Shown here: positions 1 to 11,001 of the stretch, piece after piece | How positions within the stretch are numbered: the first letter of the stretch is position 1 | How the letters are laid out: each line of letters begins with the position of its first letter | Assembly: GCF_000182925.2 (NCBI RefSeq) | Contig: NC_026503.1 | Coordinates: 5,022,001-5,086,000, forward strand | Length of the DNA stretch: 64,000 nt | DNA from: Neurospora crassa OR74A | Lineage: Eukaryota; Ascomycota; Sordariomycetes; Sordariales; Sordariaceae | Direction of reading: 5' to 3' | Made by a program: the position numbers and the translations under genes | Notes under the pieces: generated by a model | Seen by the model: the letters and a program-made list of their open reading frames with translations, nothing else | What the model was told of the DNA's origin: nothing | Databases searched by the model: none

Positions 1-1469
1 TACTTATATTAGGTACATCCCTCGATGACTAATCGCTCGAACGGCCACAAACAAATGTGTCGGCGTAGAGAACATTCAAATTGCCAAGGTAATGGAAGTT
101 CTCTCACATGCCATCGAATCTGAAGCGGCTGAGATTTGGGGTCTTTCCGATCGTTCGTCATAGTCAGGTGTTACCTGTTCGCATCGTGGTCGCATCATCG
201 TCTCACGAAACTGTAGAGACATGTTGAAGGCATCTTCTCCGGTCCAACCACGGCAATAAAGTCTTCTCCAGTCCGAAATTCTTTGGAAGGAGAACATCCA
301 AGTTCCTGACTCTCTCGGCCACTGTGGCTATGTTTCGAGCTCGTTATCCTTCTGAAGGCCGCTTCCACAGGATGATCGACTTGAGAATCGAAAGTCTCCA
401 TCAACCTTTCCCGGGCCGTCAACACCCATACCTCCCTTTGGTAAACCCATGTCTGGTTCAGCTAGCAAACACTAGGGAGACCGGGACCGCTTGGGTCCGT
501 GGATATACGGAGAAAAAATCACACAGAAAAAGAAAAGAAGAGGAACCTAGAAACGCCCAGTGCCAAGTTTCATCGGCATGTAAATGAAGGAAATAAAGGC
601 CGAGAACCCCATAGCAGCATTGCCATCATTTGGCAGCTTGCCTAATGGGATTCTGATCGTGTGAGACATGGAATCCCATGTGGTGATAGAGTTGGACCCC
701 GAGAGGTGTGCCACTTGGCCTGGCCCATATCCGAAAGTCCGGATCGTCGGTCTTCATGACTGTGGATCTATGTCTCGGTCGGTTGAGCTGTCAAGCCGAC
801 ATAGCGTGGTTTCCTTCCCAGTAGAGTGGACTCCCGATCATGTGAGTAGTATGTCGTTGAGGGTGCTCGTCGTGTGGCACGTCGCGCTGTCGTCAGGTGG
901 TGAGGTTGTGGTACTATTCGCGGACTAGGAGTTAGTTGAAAGCGACATTTCATTGCAGATCCAATTGTTTGATACTTAGCAGCGTGAAGTAGTGATGATA
1001 CATGCCGTGATTGTCGGCGATGGACAAAGTGGCTGGCGCGGAAGAGTGTGTCGTGGAGACACAAGGTTGTAGGGATATAATTTCAGTCAAGTGGAAGAGC
1101 AGCCTCGGCAACCGCGTACGGTCGGGGGAAGAGGAAAATAGGCAAAAACGAAGCTGTTGACTTGCCAGATTGAGGTGGACGGGATGGACGTGGGTGGTAG
1201 GTTCACACTAACTCAGTAGAGGTAAGTAACTGAAGTGCCCCGCCAGAGAAGACAAAGGCGGGCATGACGTGCTGCACTGAAAGATGCAATTGAAGGGCAA
1301 GGACGCTCATCGAGAAGCACAGCAGGAGCAGACCCCTCTAGTTGCAGAGATACACCATAAGCAGAAGGTACGTTTCGTCCAGCCTGGGTACGTACCTCTA
1401 GGCATCTCCCCACTGATTACCTAGAGCTGGTTGATAAGTCGAAAGATGGGACCGGACTCCCAGCAATTC
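1..1469. other. Non-coding or unassigned left edge
   Basis: About 1.5 kb of ordinary base composition. Only short, overlapping open frames without recognisable domains are present on either strand, and none has convincing coding character. No promoter or RNA gene is recognised here apart from the structured unit that begins at 1470. Confidence 0.5.
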
Positions 1470-1718
1470 AGTGGGCTTGTGGTCAAGCGGCGTGATGCGT
1501 CGCTAAACCCCAGCATCGGGGCTGTTAGTTAACCTTGAAAAATGGCATTCCTCTCGAAAGCCCGGGGGCAGCTGTCCCCTGGCCTAAGAGTATCTGGGGG
1601 GTTTTCTGACAGCTAGTGTTGACAGCTGGCGTCTTCCGGCTACGCAAATAAGGCTCTACTACTCCTTTCCAGTTGTCTTCACGTCCTGTGTTCGATTCAC
1701 ACCCACTCTTCTTTTTTT
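1470..1718 (+). ncRNA. Candidate Pol III transcript, copy A
   Basis: Possible RNA polymerase III gene. The sequence shows an A-box-like stretch TGGTCAAGCGG (1480-1490), a B-box-like GTTCGATTC (1690-1698) inside a 3-4 bp T-arm-like stem, and a run of seven T (1712-1718). The ends are complementary: AGTGGG (1470-1475) pairs with CCCACT (1702-1707). The segment 1626-1698 is about 80% identical to 34103-34176 (copy B) and can fold by pairing AGCTGG with CCAGTT. The A to B box distance (~210 nt) is far larger than in a tRNA or a classical SINE head. I do not recognise a known family. SRP RNA was considered, but its conserved S-domain core is not visible. A tRNA-derived repeat or a tRNA split by an insertion remain alternatives. 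Confidence 0.4.
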
Positions 1719-2301
1719 CTGCATTTGAGATGGGTTGCTTCATTCATCCTCCTGGCCACGTCATGAGAGAACCGACGAGAGGGGGGGGGGGGGGGGGGAC
1801 AACTCATAAGCAGCGGATTTATGCAATGAAAGATAAAGGTGAATAACGTGAAGCAGTACGAGACGAGATTTACTCGTTCCTTGAGTGTCATTTCACTGTC
1901 TAAACCTCATCACAAGAACAAGCCGCCACCCGTGGGCTCGTTTAGTTGCTGCTTCACTTTATGATAAACACCGTTCCTTCCTTACGCTAGAGTAACATGC
2001 AAGCGGCACAGCGAGGTCACAAAACCACATACGGATGGGCACCTGCCTCAAATATCTAGAATGCTGCGTGTAGTGGGGCCGCAGTGGCATTGCCTCCTTC
2101 CCAGATTCCCGTCCGCCTACATGTCTCCCCGCCACCCGTTGAAGGGAATATGCAGTGTACCTGATTTTCCACTTGTCCTCCCCCGAAACTTTACAACTTT
2201 CTTCCGCTTCAACTCCTTTTCCCCTTCTGAGTCAAGACAACAGCTAATTTGTGGCATACCAGACTAGTTCTCGCCATCCCCTTGGTACCTTTCACCCAAA
2301 T
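1719..2301. other. Intergenic, with an 18-G homopolymer
   Basis: No supported gene. It contains an uninterrupted run of 18 G at 1781-1798 and the 3' flank of the minus-strand coiled-coil gene that ends at 2302. Confidence 0.6.
1781..1798. repeat. Poly-G tract (18 nt)
   Basis: Eighteen consecutive G on the plus strand, just downstream of ncRNA candidate A. Homopolymers this long are prone to length error in assembly and could form quadruplex-like structures. Confidence 0.9.
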
Positions 2302-4908
2302 TCACCTCGCCCGGATACATTTCGCACACATACAGTACGACGGATGCGCCAAAATCGACCCGTCATCGCAGCCTAGATGCCGACGAATATCCTCCCACAA
2401 AACGGATTGTTCAATCGAGTCGAGCTCAGCCTTCATCGAATCAATCGAAGGGTTAGAAACGGTGCCCTCGGTTGGCTCGTACTCTACCACCATCGAGCCG
2501 TTAGAAACGATGGAATGTATACTCTCGAGCGAATCGCATTCTACCACCATTGATCCGATCGAAACGTTGGAAAGCGTGCTGTCAGTCGAATCGTGCTCTA
2601 CTACCATCGAGCCGACTGGGGTGATGGAAAGCCTGCTGTCGGCCGGATCACACTCTACCGCCATCGAGTCAATCGAAGGATTGGAGACCTTGCTATCCGT
2701 CGGATCGCAGTTCACCGCCATCGAACTGATCGAATCGTTGGAACCCATCTGTTCGGTAGGATCACATTCTACCGTCATCGAGCCGATGGAGGGGTTGAAA
2801 GACGTGTTTCCGGGAGCAGGATCGATAGGAGGCGTGGACGACTTGTTATTCTCACTCGATGAACAAGTGGCATATGGGGTTCGCTGAGGCTTAGTCTCCC
2901 TCACGGGATCTGGCTTGGATGCTTCAGGCTTGGTTGGCTTGGACGGTAGTGGCTTGGGCTGTAGTGGCTCTTGCTTGGACAAGATCACTGGCGGCTCCCC
3001 TCCGCCTTCTGCCTGGGTAGAAAAACCGGGAGTCTTATTCGACCTTGCGGGAGCTGTGCGGCAGGATTGAGTCTGTTGGTGCCCCTCTTTCTTCCCAATC
3101 TGTGAAGTCTCCATTTCGTCGTCTCGCTTGGACGCAGATGGCTTCTTGTTTGAGTCTTGATGGACAGGGACGGTATTTGCGCTTTTCGGGGTTGCTGTGC
3201 CCGAGCGACGAATCGGAGGTGGCCTTTCACTGTCGTTCTTCTCACTTGTTGACCGCTCTTCTTTCATGTCTTGACTAGTGGGTGACAGCTTCTTCTCGGA
3301 GTTTTCCGTGTTAACGGCGTGGCTACTGTCCTCCTGATTTGCTGGAAGCTGAGAGCAGCACTTCAAGGCTATGGCTGGCGGTTCATCAACTGGCGTACTG
3401 GCTTTGGCCTTGCCATCTGTCGGCGGCTGAGGCTGAGGCGTTCCAGGAGGAGGACGAAACGTTGATGACTTTGGCTTCGACATGAGTAGGCTCGGCCTGT
3501 GCTGGGACTCGAGAGCTTTTGGTCCGACAGGTTGGGGCTGCTGTTGAAGACCGGGCGCAGAGGTATTGGTCTTAACGGCTTTTTGGACTTCTGGCCGTTG
3601 GTTTACGCACTTTGCGGTCGCTTGGTTCTGTGCCGGTTTTTCCGTGACTCCCAGGGTATCTTTCTGGCAGTTCTGGGGCAGTTTCTTCTCTACAGGAGAC
3701 TCAGAGAGTGCGGATCGAACACCTTCCTTCTTCGTTTTTGTCTCGTTGGACCGAGATTCATAAAACTTGACGAGTTCTGAAACGCCCCGTGATCTATATA
3801 CCTTGGGCTTCTCGTCCAACTTCTCGTCATTGCCAGAGACTCCCTCGTGATGATGGCTGGCGCCTAAGTGGAGACCGCGGCTGGCTGGTTGTGGCCTAGA
3901 ACTCATGCGAACTCTCACCTCCATCTCGCTTTTCCCATGTTCGTACTCAATCAGCGTTCTTCCTTGGATGTTTTCAATCTCCACCTTGACTTTTTCCTTA
4001 CCGCTCCTCTGTTTCTTCTTTTCTTTCTCCACCTTCTTGAGGTCATCTTCAATGCTATCTTTGTCTTCGAGCCACTTTCTTATTTCGAGTCTTCTCTCTT
4101 TCCTGGCCTGCCTCTCCTGCTCGAATCTCTCCGCCTCGAGCCTTTTTTCTCTCTTAATATTCTTTTCTTTGAGCCTCTCCTGCTTCAGCATTTCCTGTTG
4201 AAGCTTCTCTTGTTTCAGCCTCTCCTTCTCGCGCTTGTTCTCCTCTGCCTTCTCCATGTCGACATTCCGCTCAATTTTAGCCTTCTCACGCGCGCTATCA
4301 CCTTCCTCCGCCCACTCCAACGTCCTTCGTCTTAAGTCCTTGACTTTCTCCAGCTTGTCAGTAGAGCCACCGCTACCCATCTCCATACCAATGATCTTCG
4401 TCACCTGCAGAAGCATAACCAGCTCCTGCCTCTCGAGCCCAGAACTTGCTGTCTTCGACTCGTGACAGCGAAAGACATACTCAGCCGGCACTCTCCCCGC
4501 TTGAACGGGTAGACTCCATCGCAGTTTGTTCTTGTATCTCTAATACGAGAGAACAACGTTGGTGGATCTCGTTGTATCTTGTTGAACGCCGTCTCCGCGG
4601 AAGACATTGGCGGCATACTTGTCGTAGTACTCACGACACTTGGGACAGAAGCCGTATTCGACCTCGTGAAGAAGGGTCAGTGGGGGACGACATGTTGAGC
4701 GGAGCGGGTGAGCCTTGTTGGTGACGGGCTTTAAGGACTTAAGACACCAGGTTATGAAGGCGTCTTTAACTTTGCTTCCTGTGTCGATGGCGGTAGGCCA
4801 TGGATTGGGGCGGGTTTTCTTGAGACTGGAAGCGGTAACGTCGCAGGGGATTTCGCGCTTCGTGACGTGGCCGCAGACGGAGTGTAGTTGGCAGAGTTGG
4901 TGGCACAT
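2302..4908 (-). pseudogene. Coiled-coil protein gene with an in-frame TAG
   Basis: One reading frame runs from ATG at 4908 to TGA at 2302 (868 residues) but contains a TAG at 4542-4540, codon 123. Upstream of the stop the product starts MCHQLCQLHSVCGH and has Cys-rich motifs including FCPKCREYYDKY, suggesting metal binding. Downstream, the same frame continues with VPAEYVFRCHES, then a strongly charged Lys/Glu/Arg coiled coil (roughly residues 190-320), a Pro/Ser/Lys-rich disordered middle, and about seven 19-residue acidic repeats (SIDSMxVExDPTxS type). It ends in a short Cys-containing tail (CMCAKC). Function is unknown. The TAG can be explained by one C-to-T change at 4541, either in a CpA context on the plus strand (Trp TGG to TAG) or from Gln CAG, which fits RIP-type mutation. 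A 48-nt in-phase intron (donor GTTCAA, acceptor TATTAG) would also skip it, but that donor is poor. Confidence 0.6.
2425..2800 (-). repeat. 57-bp coding minisatellite
   Basis: About seven tandem 57-bp units encode 19-residue repeats with the core S-[IV]-x-S-M-x-[VA]-E and acidic D/E-P/S-T-[DE] positions near the C terminus of the coiled-coil protein. Units differ mostly by single substitutions. The regular periodicity is visible on the plus strand as recurring 'accaccatcga' blocks. Confidence 0.75.
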
Positions 4909-6666
4909 TGTGTTGGGGTTTTGATGATGGGATCTATATGTAGGTAAGCTAGGTAATAGGTTAACGCACGGTTTGACATGGGGCGAAGAAGGATACTGCT
5001 TACAAGAAGCTGTGGGCCAAGTGTTGTTGTTACAATGTAGATAGGTAGGTGAACTCTTTTGCGAGATGACCACAATCGAATGTTGTTGTTTGATGTGATA
5101 AGCTTTGCGTTATGATTGTGGTTATGATGATTTCGGAAGAGGAAAACGATTTCATGTCTGGCAGAAAGTAGCCCGCGGGATATACCACATCAACAGTCGC
5201 CTGTTTGTGGATTCTGGTTGTTGTGTTGATTCCATGGTCGCTGATATTCAGGTTGGTGTTATTGCTTGTCTATACTATGAACAACTATGATGTTCGTGGC
5301 GTTGTGCTCAGGCAGCCTGGTTCCAGAGTACCTAGCATATTGTTCAGGTGACAGATCGGCTCTTGTTTGAGAAACTTCTGAACAGTGAGACTGGAATACT
5401 GGTCGGGCTGACCGGGACCATGAATAGGGCCCAAAGTTCGACAGTTTTTTATCAATGAAGAATACAATCTCTGTAGTTCTATATAGTATATTGAGAAAAG
5501 GATTCGATTCTTCGCCCGTATAATGTAGGTGCCCAGCGGAACAAGAGACACCGTCCGGGGACCCCGGCATGTATTTCTGCAGCTCATCTCGACATGGCAA
5601 GTTGTTGAAAACCTACAACTGCAACGTAGAGGTAGTTAGCGAAGGTCGGTCTTTAAGGGAGGTCATGAGGTGAGCTGATATATCAAGTGCAAATACTGGT
5701 AAGGGTATGGAAGTTGTGGTCCCAAACACGGAGCGACCGCGTTGCCAAGACGGCACCGGCCCGCGCGGTCTTGCCATCGGTCTTCTTCCGGATTTCCCTT
5801 TTAACGGTCATGACTTTGCCTGTTTCCTCTTCGGCAACAAATTGGCTTTGGATGCCAGAAAACGCGCAACGAATCATTTGCGAAGAGTAATACCAGTCAG
5901 GTTATTAAGGGTGCCTTATTTTCACAACATGGTTCACGGAAGATACAATAGACCGGACCAATCTTGTTTTCAGTCCCGCGAAAGGCCGGAGATTTTTCTG
6001 GCTTATTTTGTTGATAAAGGTAAAATAGCTATCCGCTAATGAAAGTTCCCAGGTGAACCAGGCGTGGTCAAGATACAACAAATTAGGTTGGATCAGTCTA
6101 ATATTCATAACATTCTTCAGAAATTTCCGTGGCATAAGCCGTAGCCGCCAGGGCCATGGCGACTGGATTTATCAACTTTCTCTCGCCGTTTTTCCCGCTC
6201 TATCGTGGATATCCAAATCTCTCAGGAACATAGACAACAAAAAAGCAAGGAAACCAGCAACCACTCAATCAGTCGTGTGTCCTAAAACCACCAGTCATAA
6301 CATTGTCAAATGCATGTGAGCAAGCCTTGTGCCGCCAGCGGCATCAAGAAGTGGATTGCCGTCCCGAAACCGCAGTTTGGCAAGGTTGTCCAAAAAATGG
6401 CAAGTCCAGCAACCAAACCCTGCAAGGCCTTGATTTTAGAAGAGGAAGTTGTGTGTCGTAAACTGTAAAACAAGAGGAATCATTCGTCAAAATCGTGAGT
6501 TCTGCCTGGACTTCGCATGTGCCGCCATCTCCGGTCTGGTGCTCCCATCTCATATGGCTTCTGAGTCACTTCTTTCTCTGCTATCCAATCCATCGCCTTA
6601 CTCTCAACCTAGCCTTCGTCGACGCTCGATAAATCGCCGTAGCGATGAGCGGATCACCCAGCTCCA
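4909..6666. other. Intergenic region, nothing supported
   Basis: Region between the 5' end of the coiled-coil gene and the 3' end of the membrane-protein gene, both on the minus strand. Open frames here are short, overlap one another and show no domain or conserved motif. The first few hundred bases left of 5100 are likely promoter and 5' leader of the coiled-coil gene. Confidence 0.5.
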
Positions 6667-8727
6667 TCAAGAAAAGCTGGGCAGGAACCGGGTCCAACCG
6701 GCAACCTCATAAACGCCCTTTGGCACGGCCCGTAGGCTGGAGAACATGAGGGCCACCAGGACGACCCGAGCGACCGCGTAGATGGTGCCGAAAAAGATGT
6801 TGATATATCTCGCATATCTGCCAATTCCCGACTCAAGACGCCTTTTCGACCTCTGGTATTGGCTGCGGTGACTCCATTTGTCGAGAGACACCTCTAGGAA
6901 ACAATCGTGGAGTGTCTTGAGAACCCTAGGTTCGTGGTCTTCCAAGCCTGTCATCCCTATCGCTCGGGCAACGACTGAGACCTGCTCTTCGTATTGGTCC
7001 CATGTTTTCCCGTCCAGGGACTCGTAGGTGGCTTTGAGCTGCAACATACAATTCCAGATGTTTTCCAGCAGATTCGCCTGACGATTCTTCTGGTTTTCCA
7101 AGTTGAACAGGAGAGTCCTGAGTTCCAGCAAGCGCGTCACGTGTTCGGTTATCTTTCTTCGCGTGTCTTCGTAGTTGTCATCTCCGAATACAGGTCTCCA
7201 ATTTGGGTCGTTGATGTTAGAATGCAAAAGCCGTACCCAAGCTTCAGACAGCCTTTGGAGCCGCAAAAGCTTGTTCAAAGTCTCTTTCCCGGCTTCGACC
7301 TGGTGACGGGAGAGACGACGAGTGCCGTGACGACTCAAAAAATAGGTGAAGGCCAGTGGAATGAGGGGTGACACTGTTGACATCACTGAAGTAATTTGCC
7401 ACAAGTACCGCTCAGTAATGGTCGGAAACTGCCATTTCCAGGCAATGCAATGGAAAGCCCCGAATACCACACACAATACTGCCATCAGAGGCCAGACCAC
7501 TGGGAAGTCTCCATCCATCCACAGCTCATCATTCCTGATTCGGTAATACTGAGAGGCCAGCTCGTGGTAATGCAAAGTGCGTGGCATGGGCGATAACAAG
7601 CGACTGAAGAAGGGCTCAGCAGACCGTTCAATAACATCATTCGGCCGCCTTTCATCTACCACAATATGCAGTAATGTCGAATTTGAAATGTCTTTTGGCT
7701 TCCGCCAGTTGACCAGATATGTGACCAGAGCGAAGACCGCAAACGCCGCTGTCCCAAGCTCAAGTTGAGTCACGGGTCGGTGAATTGTAGCTCGATTGAT
7801 GAGATCCAAAATAAGTCGACTGATTTGGACCATCGAAAACAGCTTCACCAACCAATCGGCCTTACTTTTGTCGTCAATTTCGGCCGCCGAGAGTCGAAGC
7901 TCCTGGAGTGGATGGCCTTGCCGCCAGTTGCGCAAATCCCAAGTGGCAAGATGATCGCCTCGTAAGATCGAATATTCCAAGGCATCATTCGTTGTGAACC
8001 TCAGCCCTCTTAATCCCCCCATGTTGGCGTAGTAAGCGTGGATGATGGTCCAATATTGGACTTCTTCGTACTCTTGTCTTCCGTTTCGTTCAGTCATAGG
8101 GATGCCGGCATCTTCGGGACAATATTGGAGTGTTGAAACCTCTACTCTGGTCGTACTCGAGGTTGAAGATCTCCTTGCCGGTGAATCATTGTTATTGTTT
8201 TCCTCTGCGTTGTTTTCCGCAATGTTTGGAAGCCAAAGGGTCAGAACAACCCATTTATGTAGCAGTTGCATCCACGGACCGTAGGCGGCTTTCCATCTCC
8301 TGGTAACTATGTGTTCATGCGACTTTGGACACGTATAGGTTGAACTCGATTCAAACCATTCTGGGTGACTCTCCATCATCTCAGCCATCAGATGAAGTAT
8401 GTGAAGCGCGAAGCAAAATTCGCATATAGCTTTGGCAAGAATGAATTCCGGGAACAGGATGGTACTGGTCATCCATTTGAGTTTGCGCAGAAACCGAGTC
8501 GTTTTTGAGTCCGTAGGGGCAGGGACGTTGAGATGTAGGACGGTCCAAGTACAAGCAAAGATGGTCGTAAGACACTCAAGGAGGAGCATCAGTGTCCCCC
8601 TTTGTGGCGGATTGTTCACCCATCCTACCGCCTCCTGTAACCCATCAGACACAGTGGTGTTATGGACTATGACGGCTGCTGCGACCAAGGCAACCAGAAG
8701 CCTACTAGCATGGTCGACTGGGGGCAT
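6667..8727 (-). CDS. Multi-pass membrane protein, fungal UCP family (PTHR35043-like)
   Basis: Uncharacterised fungal integral membrane protein of 686 residues, in one exon. The start is the first ATG (8727); the open frame extends further only through TTG. The N terminus has a hydrophobic, signal-like stretch (roughly residues 8-25). It is followed by the family signature GWVNNPPQRGT and a Cys/Trp-rich segment (TIFACTWTVLHLNVP) near residues 35-70. Several further hydrophobic segments are spaced along the protein, and a helical, charged region lies before a C-terminal hydrophobic pair and the ending WTRFLPSFS. A close paralogue lies at 37623-39738 on the same strand, sharing both the N-terminal signature and the C-terminal WTRF-PSFS. 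The family occurs in many Pezizomycotina; I know of no established biochemical function. Location in the plasma or an internal membrane is inferred. Confidence 0.85.
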   Translation of the reverse strand: MPPVDHASRLLVALVAAAVIVHNTTVSDGLQEAVGWVNNPPQRGTLMLLLECLTTIFACTWTVLHLNVPAPTDSKTTRFLRKLKWMTSTILFPEFILAKAICEFCFALHILHLMAEMMESHPEWFESSSTYTCPKSHEHIVTRRWKAAYGPWMQLLHKWVVLTLWLPNIAENNAEENNNNDSPARRSSTSSTTRVEVSTLQYCPEDAGIPMTERNGRQEYEEVQYWTIIHAYYANMGGLRGLRFTTNDALEYSILRGDHLATWDLRNWRQGHPLQELRLSAAEIDDKSKADWLVKLFSMVQISRLILDLINRATIHRPVTQLELGTAAFAVFALVTYLVNWRKPKDISNSTLLHIVVDERRPNDVIERSAEPFFSRLLSPMPRTLHYHELASQYYRIRNDELWMDGDFPVVWPLMAVLCVVFGAFHCIAWKWQFPTITERYLWQITSVMSTVSPLIPLAFTYFLSRHGTRRLSRHQVEAGKETLNKLLRLQRLSEAWVRLLHSNINDPNWRPVFGDDNYEDTRRKITEHVTRLLELRTLLFNLENQKNRQANLLENIWNCMLQLKATYESLDGKTWDQYEEQVSVVARAIGMTGLEDHEPRVLKTLHDCFLEVSLDKWSHRSQYQRSKRRLESGIGRYARYINIFFGTIYAVARVVLVALMFSSLRAVPKGVYEVAGWTRFLPSFS

Positions 8728-9564
8728 GATTCCCTGATCGGAGTGTTGTCGAGGACAGCGTTTGGCAGGTATCAAATGAGATGATGGCGTGTTTCTGAAT
8801 CGATTTCGGTCTGGAGGCGGGCAGGAGGATGGAGCAAGATCAAGTGGGCGGATGAGTCTTGGTAGCTAATGGGCCTCGCTTGTGGTGCTGAGTGATGGAC
8901 CTTGCAGAGGTTGTCAGAACTTAACGGGACAACGTGTTGGTGAAGGCGTTGATTGATGGAAGAAGGGGGTTGAGAAGAGGAGGACTGAGCTTGACGAAGT
9001 GTGTAGGCAGAGAAGGGAGCTATGGGTGTACTGCACTCACTTGTGCCAAATAACCTAGGTGTCGATGTTGGCTTCAACACTGAGAATACTAGTGTTTGGA
9101 CGGAGGGAATGATGTTGGGTATGATCGTTCCGATATCAAGAGAAGGGATGAAAGAAAGGAAGATTGACAAGGAGCCGGCAGCCCGTATAGAATCAGTGTG
9201 AGATGAAGGGAGAGCACGAGAAGAGGGGAAAATGGTGAGAAAGGAGAGAGGGGCGAGCGAGGTATGAGGAACGATCGAGAAGAAAAAAAAAAAAAAAGAA
9301 GAAAAAAGACGGAGCGAGTTTGAGAATGTTGGCCAGGCTCTATTTATGTAATAAGCATCACCCTAAAGACTCATCCGCCCTGGTTCAACTGAATCGAGGT
9401 CCTCTCTCGGGGCTGGCTAAGCAGACATGACGTATGGCCGTGTCGACGGCAACCATGAGATCAGTCGCGACCAGGGCCAAGTGCAAGCCTTACGCCCTTC
9501 ACAAAGCTTCCGATTCGGTTGGGTGAGTGCGAGATCGGGCAATTCCAGACAGCAAACACACACC
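8728..9564 (-). promoter_or_regulatory. Leader and promoter region of the membrane-protein gene
   Basis: Read on the minus strand, 9300 to 8728 is strongly pyrimidine-rich with CTTTC/TCCC runs, typical of fungal promoters and 5' leaders. A TATA-like CATAAATAG lies at 9348-9340, about 600 nt upstream of the ATG. A poly-A/poly-T run lies at about 9278-9297. The open frame covering much of this leader begins at TTG and is not supported as a gene. Confidence 0.45.
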
Positions 9565-9759
9565 GGAGTACCGTATAATCTCTCGACATTGACTTTCGGG
9601 TACTCACTTCTCATGTAGGCATAAGCAGGGTTGAAGGTGAAGAGAAGCAGTGAAGAAGTATGCACCTAGTTAACCGACACCTTTAACCCTGCTTATGACT
9701 ACAGAGCATATGAAAGGAGATTACCCAAAGGTCAATTTCGAGAGAATATACGGTACTCC
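9565..9759. repeat. Foldback inverted repeat (75/82-bp arms, 38-bp loop)
   Basis: The left arm (9565-9639, starting GGAGTACCGTAT) is imperfectly complementary to the right arm (9678-9759, ending ATACGGTACTCC), with a 38-bp spacer. Matching blocks include GGAGTACCGTAT, TCTCTCGA, ATAAGCAGGGTT and AAGGTG. Small indels explain the arm-length difference. It could be a foldback or MITE-type element, or could give a long hairpin RNA if transcribed. No target duplication was recognised. Confidence 0.8.
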
Positions 9760-11001
9760 TTTTGGCTGAGCTTGTGTGTACCATCTGTTGGGAACCAATG
9801 ACACACGAAACGTGCCTGACGTGTGGAGGCATTCCCCTGCATATATTTTCCTGTCCCTCACCGGCAACGGTGCGTTAAGTTCCCCGGTGGTGGCTCGACA
9901 CTGTACAGTCCATACTTAGTGACTCGACCCAAAAGCGTTGTCGTGTGCGTGCTGCTTGTTTTTGGAAATCGCGGCAACCGCCCGAGGCTTTCATGAACGG
10001 TAATCGAACCCTGAAACAATCAACCACTTTCCCAGCGGACTCCACGGAGCTTTTTTAATGGTAGAGAGAGGCGGAACATCAGACACCGGACTGGGAATGG
10101 AACTTGAACATCGACGTCATTCTGTAGAGCCAATGCATGTGTTTTGGCCTGTCACTTCGGGCCACCCACCACACACGGGTCTAGAACGTAGTGGACTTCG
10201 ACTGATGGTGGGCACCAAGACCGCACGCCCATTGCCGATCAGTGAAATCGTTGGGAGGGGAGTGGCGTGGCTGAAAACATGTAGATGAGCAGTTGAGCAG
10301 ACGAACGCATTACGCGAGGGAAACAAACTCCGGGTGCGCCTGGTACCTCTATCCGACAATTGAACAATGGTGGTGTGGTAGAAGTCGGATGCGAATCCCC
10401 AACAAACTGCGAAAGAGGGTAAGGAACGCAACGAGTGCCGCGGTGGGGTGGTTGTAGGAGAACGAGAGGGCATCGACAGGGACGAAGGGCATTGGAAGAG
10501 CCAAATTGTGGCGTTGGAGCCTGCTGAACAGAACGCGCAGAAGGGCGGAAAGGCAGGCAGAATCGGGACAATCGTGTCAGCTGAAACGAGATGTATAATA
10601 CTGGATTGTTTTCCTTGGACCAGAGCCCAGCTAACCTTGCCAAACTCAGATGGCCCCTCAGTACATTACTTTCATGTATTGTACATGTCCGAAATTCCTC
10701 GTGTTCCCTGGTACAAGATCGTGGCCGAAGCACCTCCAGGTGGGTGTAACAACAGACCCTGGAAAACAATAAACACAGTGTCTTGCCGATTGAATCGCAT
10801 CAGCTGCATTGCACTATCGTGGGAAATCGCTTTGTGAAGTGGTAGTCGGGGTCAAGCGACAATGTGCCCCTTGCTCCGCATCCAGTTGTATTTGACCAAG
10901 TCCGTGACTCGCACAGAGGTATCACGCCGGGCCGGACATGAGCCAGGGGTTGAGGCTTGAAACGGGCAGCCCCTTTGCTGAAAAGGGGTGACGGATTTAT
11001 A
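9760..11001. other. Intergenic, nothing supported
   Basis: Ordinary-composition DNA with overlapping short open frames on both strands and no recognisable domains. A B-box-like GGTTCGATT occurs on the minus strand near 10003-10013, without a matching A box or cloverleaf. Confidence 0.5.

Noticed and set aside
1470-1718. SRP RNA or RNase P RNA
   Set aside because: Their conserved core motifs are not visible in either copy.
2249-2887. 212-codon plus-strand frame with Ser/Glu/Ile repeats
   Set aside because: Mirror of the minisatellite in the minus-strand coiled-coil gene.
8772-9170. 132-codon frame upstream of the membrane-protein gene
   Set aside because: Begins at TTG, lies in a pyrimidine-rich leader, and has no domain.
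10000-10060. B-box-like GGTTCGATT on the minus strand
   Set aside because: No A box at a suitable distance and no cloverleaf.
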